A stretch of DNA of 64,000 nt, taken from NCBI RefSeq assembly GCF_003583985.1, contig NZ_QXML01000003.1, forward strand, positions 310,001 to 374,000, in the 5' to 3' direction. The stretch comes from Algoriphagus lacus. GTDB lineage: Bacteria > Bacteroidota > Bacteroidia > Cytophagales > Cyclobacteriaceae. The position numbers were made by a program, and so were the translations under genes. Shown here one piece after another: positions 52,995-61,693 of this stretch. Every line of letters starts with the position of its first letter. Position 1 is the stretch's first letter. The notes beneath the pieces were generated by a model, which saw only the letters and a program-made list of their open reading frames with translations, was not told where the DNA came from and ran no database searches.

Positions 52995-54021
52995 TAAGTT
53001 GGTCTTTTGTTTTCAGTAATAGGTCGAGTTGCTCTGAAAGTGGTTTTCTGCTGAGATCAAGGTGGAAGGTCTTTCCTTCGGTGTGTCTTTCCAAGTCAAA
53101 CTCATAGGTCTTGTCGTAGTAGATCAAAAGGTTGGATATCCAGGAAACAGAATCTTTTGCTTTGATTGCATCCACTGCTTCTTGGGTTCGGAGGCCTCCA
53201 AGTCTTTTTTTGAGTCGTAAAACTGCCGCGATGAGTCCTTCTTCAGGGAGATCTCCATACTCATTAGCGATATGTGCAATACGTTCATCTATGGACTTTT
53301 GGATGTCAATCAGAGGACTTTTGCTCATTTGCTCGAAAAGACGGTCTGGAATGATCAGGCGGCCGATTTTTCGGCTTTCATTTTCCACCCACGTGTGCTG
53401 CAGTGGATCAAGCAGTCGCAGATCTTCAGCGATTAGGTTTTCAAATTGCTCTACAGAAGGCTGAGGAGGCTGTCCGATTGAGCCAAATGAAGAGCCCTTA
53501 TGGTTAGCAATTCCTTCCAAGTCGAGGATTTGCTCTCCTTTTTCCCGGAGTAGCTTGAGCAACAAAGTTTTTGCCGTTCCTGTTTTTCCTCCTAAAACGA
53601 TGAGACTCCGCTCTTTTCTAACCTCGTTAAAAGTGAAAGTTCGGTAGGTTTTGTAGCCGCCCTTTAAGCGATAAACCTGAAATCCAACCATGGTTAAAAG
53701 CCATGAGAGAATTTGGCTTCGCATTCCTCCACGCCAGCAATAGACGATGATTTTTTTCTCTGGAAACTGGTTTCTTGCAACCTTCAGAATCTCGTGAAAT
53801 CTCGGCCCAACCAGTTCAAACCCTTTTATTGTAGCTTCCTCTGACCCTTTTGCTTTATAAAGAGTTCCTACGACTATCCGCTCTTGGTCATTCAAAATCG
53901 GGAGGTTGAATGATCCCGGAATATGGCTTTGCGCAAATTCACCTTCGCTTCGCGCATCAATCATAGGAAACTGCTTGCGAAGCGTCCAGAATTCCTCCAG
54001 TGTGATCAGTTGTTCGGCCAT
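52981..54021 (-). CDS. mnmH: tRNA 2-selenouridine synthase
   Basis: Replaces sulfur in 2-thiouridine at tRNA wobble positions by selenium, through a geranylated intermediate. The 346-residue protein has an N-terminal rhodanese domain with the catalytic Cys95 in YCWRGGMRSQ and a P-loop domain with GGKTGTAKT at 144-152, then KGSSFGSIGQPPQPS. First gene of the two-gene mnmH-selD operon. The terminator of trxA lies just upstream, so it needs its own promoter, which is not obvious. Confidence 0.96.
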   Translation of the reverse strand: MAEQLITLEEFWTLRKQFPMIDARSEGEFAQSHIPGSFNLPILNDQERIVVGTLYKAKGSEEATIKGFELVGPRFHEILKVARNQFPEKKIIVYCWRGGMRSQILSWLLTMVGFQVYRLKGGYKTYRTFTFNEVRKERSLIVLGGKTGTAKTLLLKLLREKGEQILDLEGIANHKGSSFGSIGQPPQPSVEQFENLIAEDLRLLDPLQHTWVENESRKIGRLIIPDRLFEQMSKSPLIDIQKSIDERIAHIANEYGDLPEEGLIAAVLRLKKRLGGLRTQEAVDAIKAKDSVSWISNLLIYYDKTYEFDLERHTEGKTFHLDLSRKPLSEQLDLLLKTKDQLNGNS

Positions 54022-54033
54022 TCAGGGTATGAA

Positions 54034-54068
54034 GATAAAAAAAGCCGCAAAGAGTTCTTTACGGCTTT
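54034..54068 (-). terminator. Terminator of trxA
   Basis: Minus strand AAAGCCGTAAAG - AACT - CTTTGCGGCTTT, a 12-bp stem with one G-T, then Ts. It lies between trxA and mnmH. Confidence 0.82.
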
Positions 54069-54090
54069 CTGATCTAAGTGTAATTAAGAA

Positions 54091-54411
54091 TTAGAGTTGT
54101 GCGTCCAGCTTTTGAGCCAGAACAGCCTTTGGAACAGCGCCGACCTGTTTGTCCACGATCTGCCCGCCTTTGAAGAAAAGCAGGGTTGGGATAGAGCGGA
54201 TTCCGAAAGCTTGCGCCACGGATGGATTTGAATCCACGTCCACTTTACCGATTACTGCCTTGCCTTCGTATTCTGATGCCAATTGCTCCACCACTGGACC
54301 AATCATTTTGCACGGTCCACACCATTCAGCCCAAAAGTCAACCAATACTGGCTGGTCCCCGGAGATTACTTGCTCAAAGTTTGCATCAGTAATTTCTATT
54401 GCTTTTCCCAT
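54091..54411 (-). CDS. trxA: Thioredoxin
   Basis: General protein disulfide reductase. 106 residues with the WCGPC active site at 30-34, DFWAEWCGPCKMIGP, VDVDSNPSVAQAFGIRSIPTLLFFKGG (cis-Pro after the Ile) and the C-terminal helix. No signal peptide, so cytosolic. Monocistronic: own -7 box and own terminator, upstream of the selenium genes. Confidence 0.96.
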   Translation of the reverse strand: MGKAIEITDANFEQVISGDQPVLVDFWAEWCGPCKMIGPVVEQLASEYEGKAVIGKVDVDSNPSVAQAFGIRSIPTLLFFKGGQIVDKQVGAVPKAVLAQKLDAQL

Positions 54412-54442
54412 TTTATTCTTGGATTAATTGATTTCAATTTTT

Positions 54443-54450
54443 CAAATATA
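54443..54450 (-). promoter_or_regulatory. Candidate -7 box (TATATTTG) for trxA
   Basis: Minus-strand TATATTTG fits TAnnTTTG and lies 32 bp upstream of the trxA ATG. No good -33. Confidence 0.55.
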
Positions 54451-54559
54451 TCAGCAAAAGCCGATTGAAGCTTATTAAGTTCCGGTCGATTTTAAATTAA
54501 TGTCTATGACTCATAGAGGGAAACAATTAGAACCCTTTATGTCAATTTTCAATCACCCT

Positions 54560-57500
54560 TTAAACCACTTTATAAACCACTTCAGGAATTCCCTTCAACT
54601 CCTGAATCATCTCTGCGCTCGGATCGATTGTGTATTTTTTGGAGAAAAGCTCCAAAGCGATGTTCTCTTTTCGGTCAATTACATCGATAAAGAGTTTTGC
54701 TTCCCCTTTGTATTTGGCTGTTATGGCTTCAAGTTTTTCCATCAGCTCATAAGTCAGCTCATCCAGGTCGATATTGACACGAAGTCCCTTGATCATTTTT
54801 CCCCGGACTTCGCTCAACAGCATCATGCTGGTGATTTTGAATTCCACTTCATTCTCATTTCCCCACTTTCGCTGCTCAACTTTGCCGGTTAAAAACAAAA
54901 ACCAGCCCGTCATGAAGTACTCTTTGAACTTCACATAATCCTCTCCGAAAAGGAAAAAGGTAAACGAACCGTGGTAATCCTCCAAAGTCAGGGTTCCAAA
55001 TGGCTTTCCGGTTTTGGTTGTTCGGTGAGCGAAACTTGATACCGATCCGGCCAGCTTCAATTCATTTTTGCCCTTCAAACTTTCCAGGTCTGCCAAGGCT
55101 GTCAATGGCGTGTTGGTGAATGACTCAATCTCAAGTTTGTACTGATCCAAAGGATGTCCGGAAATAAACAGGCCCACCACTTCTTTTTCAATATTGAGTT
55201 GTTGAATCTGGGAGAAAGGCTCCATCGGAGCTACAGTAGGGAGTGGGATCTGCATATTTCCGCTACCGCCGCCAAAAAGACTGACTTGAGCGCTGTCTTC
55301 TTCCTGCTGAACTTTTTGAGCGTATTTGGTCGCCTTTTCGATCAAGGTCACGTCTCCTTCAGGTGCTTCCAGGTACTGTCTTCGATGGTGCTCTTTGAAG
55401 CTGTCAAAGGCTCCTGCCATGGCAAGTGCTTCCATGGTTTTCTTGTTCAAAGCTCTCGAATTGACCCGTTTCGCAAAGTCAAAGATGTTTTTATATGGTC
55501 CGTTTTTCTCCCGCTCTTTGATGATTTCATCCACTGCGGCCGAGCCTGCACCCTTGATCGCTGCCATCCCAAATCGGATTTCTCCGGCTTTGTTTACCGT
55601 AAAGCCACCTTTGGATTCATTGACATCGGGGCCGGCTACTTTGATACCCATCCGTTTACATTCTTCCATGAAAAACGTCACCTGGGTGATGTCATTCATG
55701 TTGTTGCTCAGGACAGATGCCATGTATTCGGCAGGATAGTGGGCTTTCAGGTAAGCGGTCTGATAGGCAATCCAGGCATAGCAAGTGGAGTGTGACTTGT
55801 TGAAGGCATAGGATGCGAAAGCTTCCCAGTCCGTCCAGATCTTTTCCAGCTTTTTGGGATCATGGCCTTTGGCAGCCGCTTGCTCGACGAATTTGGGTTT
55901 CATTTTGTCCAAAACGTCCTTCTGCTTTTTACCCATCGCCTTACGCAGTACGTCAGCCTCGCCCTTGGTGAAGCCAGCCAGTTTCTGCGACAGAAGCATG
56001 ACCTGTTCCTGATAGACGGTGATCCCGTAGGTTTCTTCCAGGTATTCCTTCATGTCGTCCAAGTCATAGGTAATTGGCTCGGTTCCGTGTTTTCGCTTGA
56101 TAAAAGAAGGAATGTAAGCCAATGGTCCTGGACGATACAGCGCGTTCATTGCAATCAAATCCGCGAAGACGGTGGGCTTAAGTTCGCGCATGTATTTCTG
56201 CATTCCAGCAGATTCGTACTGGAATATGCCGACTGTCTCACCACGCTGAAAAAGCTCGTAGGTTTTTACATCTTCTATCGGGAATTCATCCGCATCAAGC
56301 TGGATTCCGTGCCGCTCTCTGACGATTTTAATGGCGTCCTTGATCAGGGTAAGGGTTTTTAGACCCAAAAAGTCCATCTTGAGCAAGCCGGCAGATTCCA
56401 CCACCGAGTTGTCAAATTGGGTGCAAACCATGTCAGAATCCTTAGCCAATGCTACAGGAACGAAATTGGTGATGTCGCTTGGAGTGATGATCACCCCGCA
56501 GGCATGGATCCCGGTATTTCTTACTGATCCCTCCAGCACGGAAGCTTGATTGACTGTTCTGGCCATTTCATCATTTCCAGCTGCAATCCGGATCAATTCC
56601 TCTGCTTTTTGAAGCAGTTCTCCCTGTCCTTTGAGCTTTTCCAGCAGGGCAGGTCGATTTTTTGCCAGATCAAAAAGCGTCTTCAGTTTGATGTCCGGAA
56701 CGAGATTGGCCAGTCTGCCGGCATCAGCGAGGGGAAGATTTAGAACCCTTGCGGTATCCCGAATGGCCGATTTTGCAGCCATGGTGCCATAGGTGATGAT
56801 CTGCGCGACTTGGTTCGAACCGTATTTGTTGATTACATAGTCGATGACACTTTGGCGGCCTTCATCGTCAAAGTCAATATCAATATCGGGAAGTGAAACC
56901 CGGTCAGGATTCAGGAATCTTTCGAAGAGTAGGTCATAGGCAATTGGATCCACATTCGTAATTCCAGTGCAGTATGCTACTGCGGAACCGGCAGCGGACC
57001 CACGACCAGGGCCTACAGAAACGCCCATTTCACGAGCGGCACGGGTGAAGTCCTGAACGATTAGAAAGTAACCCGGATAACCGGTCTTTTCGATGGTAGC
57101 CAATTCGAAATCCAGGCGTTCCTGAATCTCAGACGTGATTTCAGGATAACGCTTTTTGGCCCCTTCATAAGTCAAATACCTGAGGTAGGCATTTTCTCCC
57201 CGCTTTCCTCCATCCACTTCATCTTCGAGATTTTTGAATTCTTCGGGGATGTCAAACTTGGGTAGCAATACCTCACGGGCAAGCTTGTAAGCCTCGATTT
57301 TGTCTACTATTTCCTGGGTGCAAATGATGGCTTCCGGTAAGTCCGAAAAGAGTTTTTTCATCTCCTCGGGACTTTTGAGGTAAAATTCATCGTTTGGAAA
57401 GCCATATCGAAATTCACGGCCCCTTTTGCCGATGTATTTTTTTGGCTTTTCGACCAGTTCTCCGTCTTTTACACACAATAAAATATCGTGTGCCTTTGCA

Positions 57501-58852
57501 TCTCCCTTGTCATTGTAATAGGTGTTGTTTGCCGCAAAATATTTTACATCATATTTCAGGGCAAAATCCAACAGTACTTCGTTGACCTTTTCCTCTTCAG
57601 GAATACCGTGACGGTTGAGTTCCACATAAAAATCCTCCCCGAATTGCTCCTTCCACCAGACAAAAGCTTCTTCCGCTTGGGTTTCTCCTACGTTCAAAAT
57701 CAGAAAAGGTATCTCTCCCCAAAGTCCTCCGGTTGTTGCGATTAGGTCTCCTTTGTATTGTACCAAAATCTCCTTGTCAATCCGGGGCACATAGTAATAA
57801 CCCTCAATATTGGCATAAGAGGCCAGTTTGGCCAGATTTTGATAGCCGGCTTTGTTTTTGGCGATCAGTACGGTTTGATAGCCGTCATCTTTGTTCGCTT
57901 TGTTTTTTCGGTCTCGACAAAGGTTGAATTCACAACCCAATATGGGTTTGAGTTCCTTGCCCATCGCTTCTTTCACAAAATGGAATGCTCCCATCATGTT
58001 GCCATGGTCAGTCATGGCAATTGCGGTCATTCCGAGCGCTTTTGCCCGGGCTACAATAGCTGGGATTTCGGAGGTAGCCTGAAGGACGGAATACTGGGTA
58101 TGGACATGCAAGTGGGTGAAATTGACATCAGCCAGATCGGAAATGTCAGTTTTTCCAGTCTGTTTTTGGACATCTTTTGCAGCAGCCTTCTGTTCGCTTT
58201 TTACTTGGACGAAATTGGCCTCTGCGAGTTTTGGGGCTTCATAAATTACCTCTTCCAAGAGGATACCTGCTTCAGGCTTTTGTACTCCTTGAGTAATCAG
58301 TCCGAAGAAACAACGGGCCGTGGCATCCACGTCATAGGCGGCATCGTGGGCATCTTCAAATCCAACTCCAAAAAGCTTTTTATGGAGTTCGGTCAATGTT
58401 GGCCACTTGAACTTCCCGCCTTTTCCACCGGGTAGAGCACAGAATTCCGTTGAGATGTCTTTAGTGTCGAGTTCCTTTTTTTCACCTAATGGCATCACCA
58501 ATGCCGCACGTAGGTATTCTGATCCCACGACATTGATGTCGAATCCGATATTATGGCCAACCAGGTATTTTGCCTGAATCACGTCTTCCCGGAAGACTTG
58601 AAGGATTTCTTTCAAGTCATGTCCCTCAGCCAAAGCTCGTTTGGTGGAAATGCCATGGACTTTTTCGGCATTGTAGGGAATGGTAAATCCCTCAGGGCGG
58701 ATGATGTAATTATGGTTCGAGAGAAGTTTGCCCTTGGCATCATGGAGCTGCCAGGCAATCTGGACTAAGCGTGGCCAATTGTCCACATCGGACATGGGGG
58801 CATTGTAGTCCCGGGGCAAACCGGTGGTCTCGGTATCAAAAATGATGTACAT
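54560..58852 (-). CDS. dnaE: DNA polymerase III alpha subunit with fused N-terminal proofreading exonuclease
   Basis: Replicative polymerase of 1430 residues, about 250 more than E. coli DnaE. The extra N-terminal domain is a DEDDh 3'-5' exonuclease with Asp6, Glu8 (DTETTGLP), Asp105 (HNIGFDINV), His169 and Asp174 (EDAHDAAYD), all catalytic residues present. A Lys/Gln linker (215-240) leads to the PHP domain with HLHVH at 247-251. The polymerase domain has GPGRGSAAGSAVAYCTGI and DIDIDFDD with catalytic aspartates. The clamp-binding motif QVSLFG is near 1192. Proofreading by a separate epsilon chain may be unnecessary. The C-terminal OB domain (LAGSVSSFAHRTTKTGKPFGTLTLEDYHGS) is present. Confidence 0.96.
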   Translation of the reverse strand: MYIIFDTETTGLPRDYNAPMSDVDNWPRLVQIAWQLHDAKGKLLSNHNYIIRPEGFTIPYNAEKVHGISTKRALAEGHDLKEILQVFREDVIQAKYLVGHNIGFDINVVGSEYLRAALVMPLGEKKELDTKDISTEFCALPGGKGGKFKWPTLTELHKKLFGVGFEDAHDAAYDVDATARCFFGLITQGVQKPEAGILLEEVIYEAPKLAEANFVQVKSEQKAAAKDVQKQTGKTDISDLADVNFTHLHVHTQYSVLQATSEIPAIVARAKALGMTAIAMTDHGNMMGAFHFVKEAMGKELKPILGCEFNLCRDRKNKANKDDGYQTVLIAKNKAGYQNLAKLASYANIEGYYYVPRIDKEILVQYKGDLIATTGGLWGEIPFLILNVGETQAEEAFVWWKEQFGEDFYVELNRHGIPEEEKVNEVLLDFALKYDVKYFAANNTYYNDKGDAKAHDILLCVKDGELVEKPKKYIGKRGREFRYGFPNDEFYLKSPEEMKKLFSDLPEAIICTQEIVDKIEAYKLAREVLLPKFDIPEEFKNLEDEVDGGKRGENAYLRYLTYEGAKKRYPEITSEIQERLDFELATIEKTGYPGYFLIVQDFTRAAREMGVSVGPGRGSAAGSAVAYCTGITNVDPIAYDLLFERFLNPDRVSLPDIDIDFDDEGRQSVIDYVINKYGSNQVAQIITYGTMAAKSAIRDTARVLNLPLADAGRLANLVPDIKLKTLFDLAKNRPALLEKLKGQGELLQKAEELIRIAAGNDEMARTVNQASVLEGSVRNTGIHACGVIITPSDITNFVPVALAKDSDMVCTQFDNSVVESAGLLKMDFLGLKTLTLIKDAIKIVRERHGIQLDADEFPIEDVKTYELFQRGETVGIFQYESAGMQKYMRELKPTVFADLIAMNALYRPGPLAYIPSFIKRKHGTEPITYDLDDMKEYLEETYGITVYQEQVMLLSQKLAGFTKGEADVLRKAMGKKQKDVLDKMKPKFVEQAAAKGHDPKKLEKIWTDWEAFASYAFNKSHSTCYAWIAYQTAYLKAHYPAEYMASVLSNNMNDITQVTFFMEECKRMGIKVAGPDVNESKGGFTVNKAGEIRFGMAAIKGAGSAAVDEIIKEREKNGPYKNIFDFAKRVNSRALNKKTMEALAMAGAFDSFKEHHRRQYLEAPEGDVTLIEKATKYAQKVQQEEDSAQVSLFGGGSGNMQIPLPTVAPMEPFSQIQQLNIEKEVVGLFISGHPLDQYKLEIESFTNTPLTALADLESLKGKNELKLAGSVSSFAHRTTKTGKPFGTLTLEDYHGSFTFFLFGEDYVKFKEYFMTGWFLFLTGKVEQRKWGNENEVEFKITSMMLLSEVRGKMIKGLRVNIDLDELTYELMEKLEAITAKYKGEAKLFIDVIDRKENIALELFSKKYTIDPSAEMIQELKGIPEVVYKVV

Positions 58853-59187
58853 ACTTTGGTGGGAAATGAGGCTTCAAATTAGGGTATTATGCCTAAGCAA
58901 AAAATTGATTGTCGGGAATTGTCGGAAATAAAAATGTAAGAATCTGAGACTCTTTGAATTAATGTTAAGTAACTGAAAATCAGCGGTTAGTTGATGTTCC
59001 GTTTTGAAATTGAACAGGCTTTATTTTGAGACCGTACCACATTTAAGGGTTAAAATCGAGGCTAAAACATCAATCGCTTTATTCGAAGCCAATTTCAAGT
59101 TTCTCCGGGAAAGGTGATGAATTTCAAATCTGTATTTTCGGAAATACACTTTCCATTCCAAGCCGTACCTTTTAAATATGCAACCTG
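58853..59187. other. Gene-free gap (335 bp) between rsmG and dnaE
   Basis: No supported gene. A 61-codon minus-strand ORF (59021-59206) lacks any family signature and runs into rsmG. Near the start is a short direct repeat (GATTGTCGGGAATTGTCGG at 58909-58927). Near 59130-59149 GTATTT-TCGG-AAATAC forms a short hairpin without a T run. No TAnnTTTG box with proper spacing was seen for dnaE. Confidence 0.6.
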
Positions 59188-59832
59188 CTATCTCTTGTCC
59201 TCCCAAGGCATATACACGACCTTTTTGGTCTCAAAAAAGTCTTCCTTGAAGTAGTCGCTCAGGTGATAGGTGATGTAGGACTTGTCGAGTTCTTCCATCT
59301 CCTCATCCACATCGCCGCCTTTCAGATAAAGGATGCCGTTTTGGAATTCGTTGAAGTCCTCTTTTTTGATTTTTCCTTTGACCCAAGGGTAAAAATTGAT
59401 CATGCGGGTCACTGCACGGCTGATGACGAAGTCATATTTCCGAACCAATTCTTCTGCGCGCGCTTGTTGTGCTTCCACATTTGCCAATTTGAGTTGCTTG
59501 GCTACGTCTTTGACAACGGTAATTTTCTTACCAATAGAATCCACCATGTGAAAATGCGTGTCAGGAAACAAGATCGCTAAAGGAATCCCAGGGAATCCTC
59601 CACCGGTACCAATGTCCAATACTTTGGTTCCGGGTTGGAACTTCATCACTTTGGCAATTCCCAATGAATGAAGCACATGGTGGATGTAAAACTGATCCAT
59701 GTCCTTTCGGCTGATTACATTGATTTTGGAGTTCCAATCAGTGTAAAGTTCCTCCAAACGATCAAACTGTGCGAGTTGAGTTTCGCTTAAATCAGGAAAA
59801 TAAGAAAGGATCAAGGCTGTTCCGGGATTCAT
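59188..59832 (-). CDS. rsmG: 16S rRNA (guanine-527 N7) methyltransferase
   Basis: Methylates G527 of 16S rRNA with SAM. 214 residues, typical; SAM site VLDIGTGGGFPGIPLAILFP near 68-87 and NVISRKDMDQFYIHHVLHSL upstream, with the conserved VISRAV block near 131-136. The start overlaps the TGA of the ECF sigma gene by 1 bp (TGATG), implying translational coupling. Last of a three-gene operon with a GT2 and a sigma factor. Confidence 0.95.
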   Translation of the reverse strand: MNPGTALILSYFPDLSETQLAQFDRLEELYTDWNSKINVISRKDMDQFYIHHVLHSLGIAKVMKFQPGTKVLDIGTGGGFPGIPLAILFPDTHFHMVDSIGKKITVVKDVAKQLKLANVEAQQARAEELVRKYDFVISRAVTRMINFYPWVKGKIKKEDFNEFQNGILYLKGGDVDEEMEELDKSYITYHLSDYFKEDFFETKKVVYMPWEDKR

Positions 59833-60443
59833 CAGATGTGATTTTCTTTTCCGGATGCGATTTCGTAAAGCAATTCTCTGGATCGGTGCAATTGGGCTTT
59901 GACGGTTCCAAGCGGCTTGTCCAATTCCACCGCAATTTCCTCGTAGGATAACTCGTCAAAATAGCGTAGCTGCACTAGTTTGCGGTATTTAGCAGGCAGT
60001 TTGTCTACAAAAATCCGGACCATTTCGATCCGTTGTGACTTGATGAATTCATCCTGTGGATTATTGTCATCGTCTTCCACATCAATGGTAACGGCGTTGC
60101 CACTGTCATCAGAAAGCGTATTATTAAGGCTCATGGTTTTGAGCTTCTTTTTACGGATAAAGTCGATGGTATTGTTGGTGGCAATCCTGAAAAGCCAGGT
60201 ACTGAATGTGTAGTCTTTTTTGAAACGCTCCAGATTCCGGAAGGCTTTGGCAAAGGCTTCCATGGTGAGATCTTCAGCATCATCTGCATCCCGGATCATC
60301 TTGAGGATCATGAAATAAACGGCCTTTTTGTACCGCTTCATCAGGGTAGCATAGGCCTGTTGGTCTTTTTCATTTACAGCTTTGTCGATCAGATCAAAAT
60401 CTTCTAATGCCTTGTTCGAAAAACCTCGCTCGTTTATTTCCAT
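59832..60443 (-). CDS. ECF-type RNA polymerase sigma factor
   Basis: Sigma-70 family factor with region 2 and region 4 only. The ATG at 60443 (MEINERGFSNKALEDFDL) gives 203 residues; the longer frame is less likely. Region 2: YATLMKRYKKAVYFMILKMIRDADDAEDLTMEAFAKAFRNL and FSTWLFRIATNNTIDFIRKKKLK; region 4: LPAKYRKLVQLRYFDELSYEEIAVELDKPLGTVKAQLHRSRELL. An acidic linker (SDDSGNAVTIDVEDDDNN) joins them. No anti-sigma factor gene is adjacent, unlike most ECF loci; a core-type factor conserved in Bacteroidota is likely. It overlaps the GT2 gene by 10 bp and rsmG by 1 bp. Confidence 0.92.
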   Translation of the reverse strand: MEINERGFSNKALEDFDLIDKAVNEKDQQAYATLMKRYKKAVYFMILKMIRDADDAEDLTMEAFAKAFRNLERFKKDYTFSTWLFRIATNNTIDFIRKKKLKTMSLNNTLSDDSGNAVTIDVEDDDNNPQDEFIKSQRIEMVRIFVDKLPAKYRKLVQLRYFDELSYEEIAVELDKPLGTVKAQLHRSRELLYEIASGKENHI

Positions 60444-61573
60444 TGGATGTCTTTTGACTGATACGATACGGATCCAAGAACCCAAAAATACGCCAGATAA
60501 AGAAAATCATTCACCAGCACATTCATGGGAGGAGTACTTCCTTGGATCTTTTTAGCGGCAGCACTAAAGATATTCCAAACGAAGATGGACCGTAGAAGAA
60601 TAATACCGAAAACGATTAAAAATTGTTCCCATTGCTGCCCGATTCCGAAATAAATCAGCAATCCGAGGCCACCTATCCAAAATAGAGCATGGGAAAGTGA
60701 GAAAAGTCCGATTTTTCGTTTGTCCTCTCCCCTGTAATATTTTCCGGCATGTAGGTGGCGTTTTTTCTGGACCAAGTACTCTTTCCAGGTTTCTTTTGGA
60801 ATAGAAACTGTAGTGGCTTCCGGGTCGATTACGATGGCGGAATTTTTTCCGGTAGCGTAATTGTTGACAAACAAATCATCGTCGCCGCCTTCCAAGTGCC
60901 AGAATCCTTTAAAGGCTTTGGCTTCCAGGAAAAAGCTTTTCCGATAGCATAAATTTCTCCCAACTCCCATAAATGGGGCCTTCCATAATCCAAAAGACAG
61001 GTAAAAAAGAGCAGTCAGGACGGTTTCAAATTGAATCCATTTGTTTAATAAGCCCGATTTGGTCTGATAACCGGAATAGCCAATGGAGAAAGTTTTCCCA
61101 TCCTCGCGAATCGGAGCGGTCATTTTTCGGATCCATTGGTCAGAAGAAGGCATGCAGTCAGCGTCAGTTAACAGGATGACGTCATTTTTGGCCACTTTGA
61201 TACCAAGCGTCATCGCAAATTTTTTCGGAGTGACGTGATTGGGAGTGTATTTGACCGTTACAGATCGGAGTTTGGGATAGATTTCCATCATTTCTTCGAG
61301 CAGTCGCTTGGTCCGATCAGTGCTGCGGTCATTGACGATCATAACGTCAAATTTCGGGTAATCCTGTTCGAAGAGTTTGGGGATGAGTACTTTGAGGTTT
61401 TGAAATTCGTTATGGGCAGCAACAAGAACAGTCACTCCCTCCTCAGGGATGTTGGTTTTGGAAGACTTGCCGGAAGATTTAAACCAGGCGGTTCGCCCGA
61501 AAATCACCAGGAGATAAACTCCCTGAATGATAACGCCGATGCCAAAGAAAAACCAGAGTAAAAATAGGCCCAT
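60434..61573 (-). CDS. Membrane GT2-family glycosyltransferase
   Basis: 379 residues: an N-terminal hydrophobic helix (LFLLWFFFGIGVIIQGVYLLVIF), GT-A domain with VTVLVAAHNEFQNLKVLIPKL, VNDRSTDRT, LTDADCMP (DAD) and EGGDDDLFVN, QKKRHLHAGKYY, then three hydrophobic segments (about 290-350). It likely adds a sugar to a lipid-linked or envelope glycan at the inner membrane; acceptor unknown. First gene of an operon with an ECF sigma gene (10-bp overlap). Confidence 0.9.
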   Translation of the reverse strand: MGLFLLWFFFGIGVIIQGVYLLVIFGRTAWFKSSGKSSKTNIPEEGVTVLVAAHNEFQNLKVLIPKLFEQDYPKFDVMIVNDRSTDRTKRLLEEMMEIYPKLRSVTVKYTPNHVTPKKFAMTLGIKVAKNDVILLTDADCMPSSDQWIRKMTAPIREDGKTFSIGYSGYQTKSGLLNKWIQFETVLTALFYLSFGLWKAPFMGVGRNLCYRKSFFLEAKAFKGFWHLEGGDDDLFVNNYATGKNSAIVIDPEATTVSIPKETWKEYLVQKKRHLHAGKYYRGEDKRKIGLFSLSHALFWIGGLGLLIYFGIGQQWEQFLIVFGIILLRSIFVWNIFSAAAKKIQGSTPPMNVLVNDFLYLAYFWVLGSVSYQSKDIQWK

Positions 61574-61589
61574 AGGTCGATTTGCTGGG

Positions 61590-61597
61590 CAAATATA
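61590..61597 (-). promoter_or_regulatory. Candidate -7 box (TATATTTG) for the GT2-sigma-rsmG operon
   Basis: Minus-strand TATATTTG fits TAnnTTTG and lies 17 bp before the GT2 ATG. A TTG 13 nt upstream is too close for a normal -33. Confidence 0.5.
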
Positions 61598-61633
61598 AAA
61601 TCAATTTCAGCAAGTCATTTAAGAATAAGTGGA

Positions 61634-61641
61634 TATTTTTG
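61634..61641 (+). promoter_or_regulatory. Candidate -7 box (TATTTTTG) for tgt
   Basis: Plus-strand TATTTTTG fits TAnnTTTG, 53 bp upstream of the tgt ATG, and is divergent from the GT2 box. No clean -33 TTG. Confidence 0.5.
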
Positions 61642-61693
61642 CAGGCTAAACCGGGCAATTTGTAGCTGATTGCTACAAGCCCTGATTTTAACT

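Noticed and set aside
59021..59206. 61-codon minus-strand ORF before rsmG
   Set aside because: Overlaps the rsmG end, shows no signature and has no promoter.
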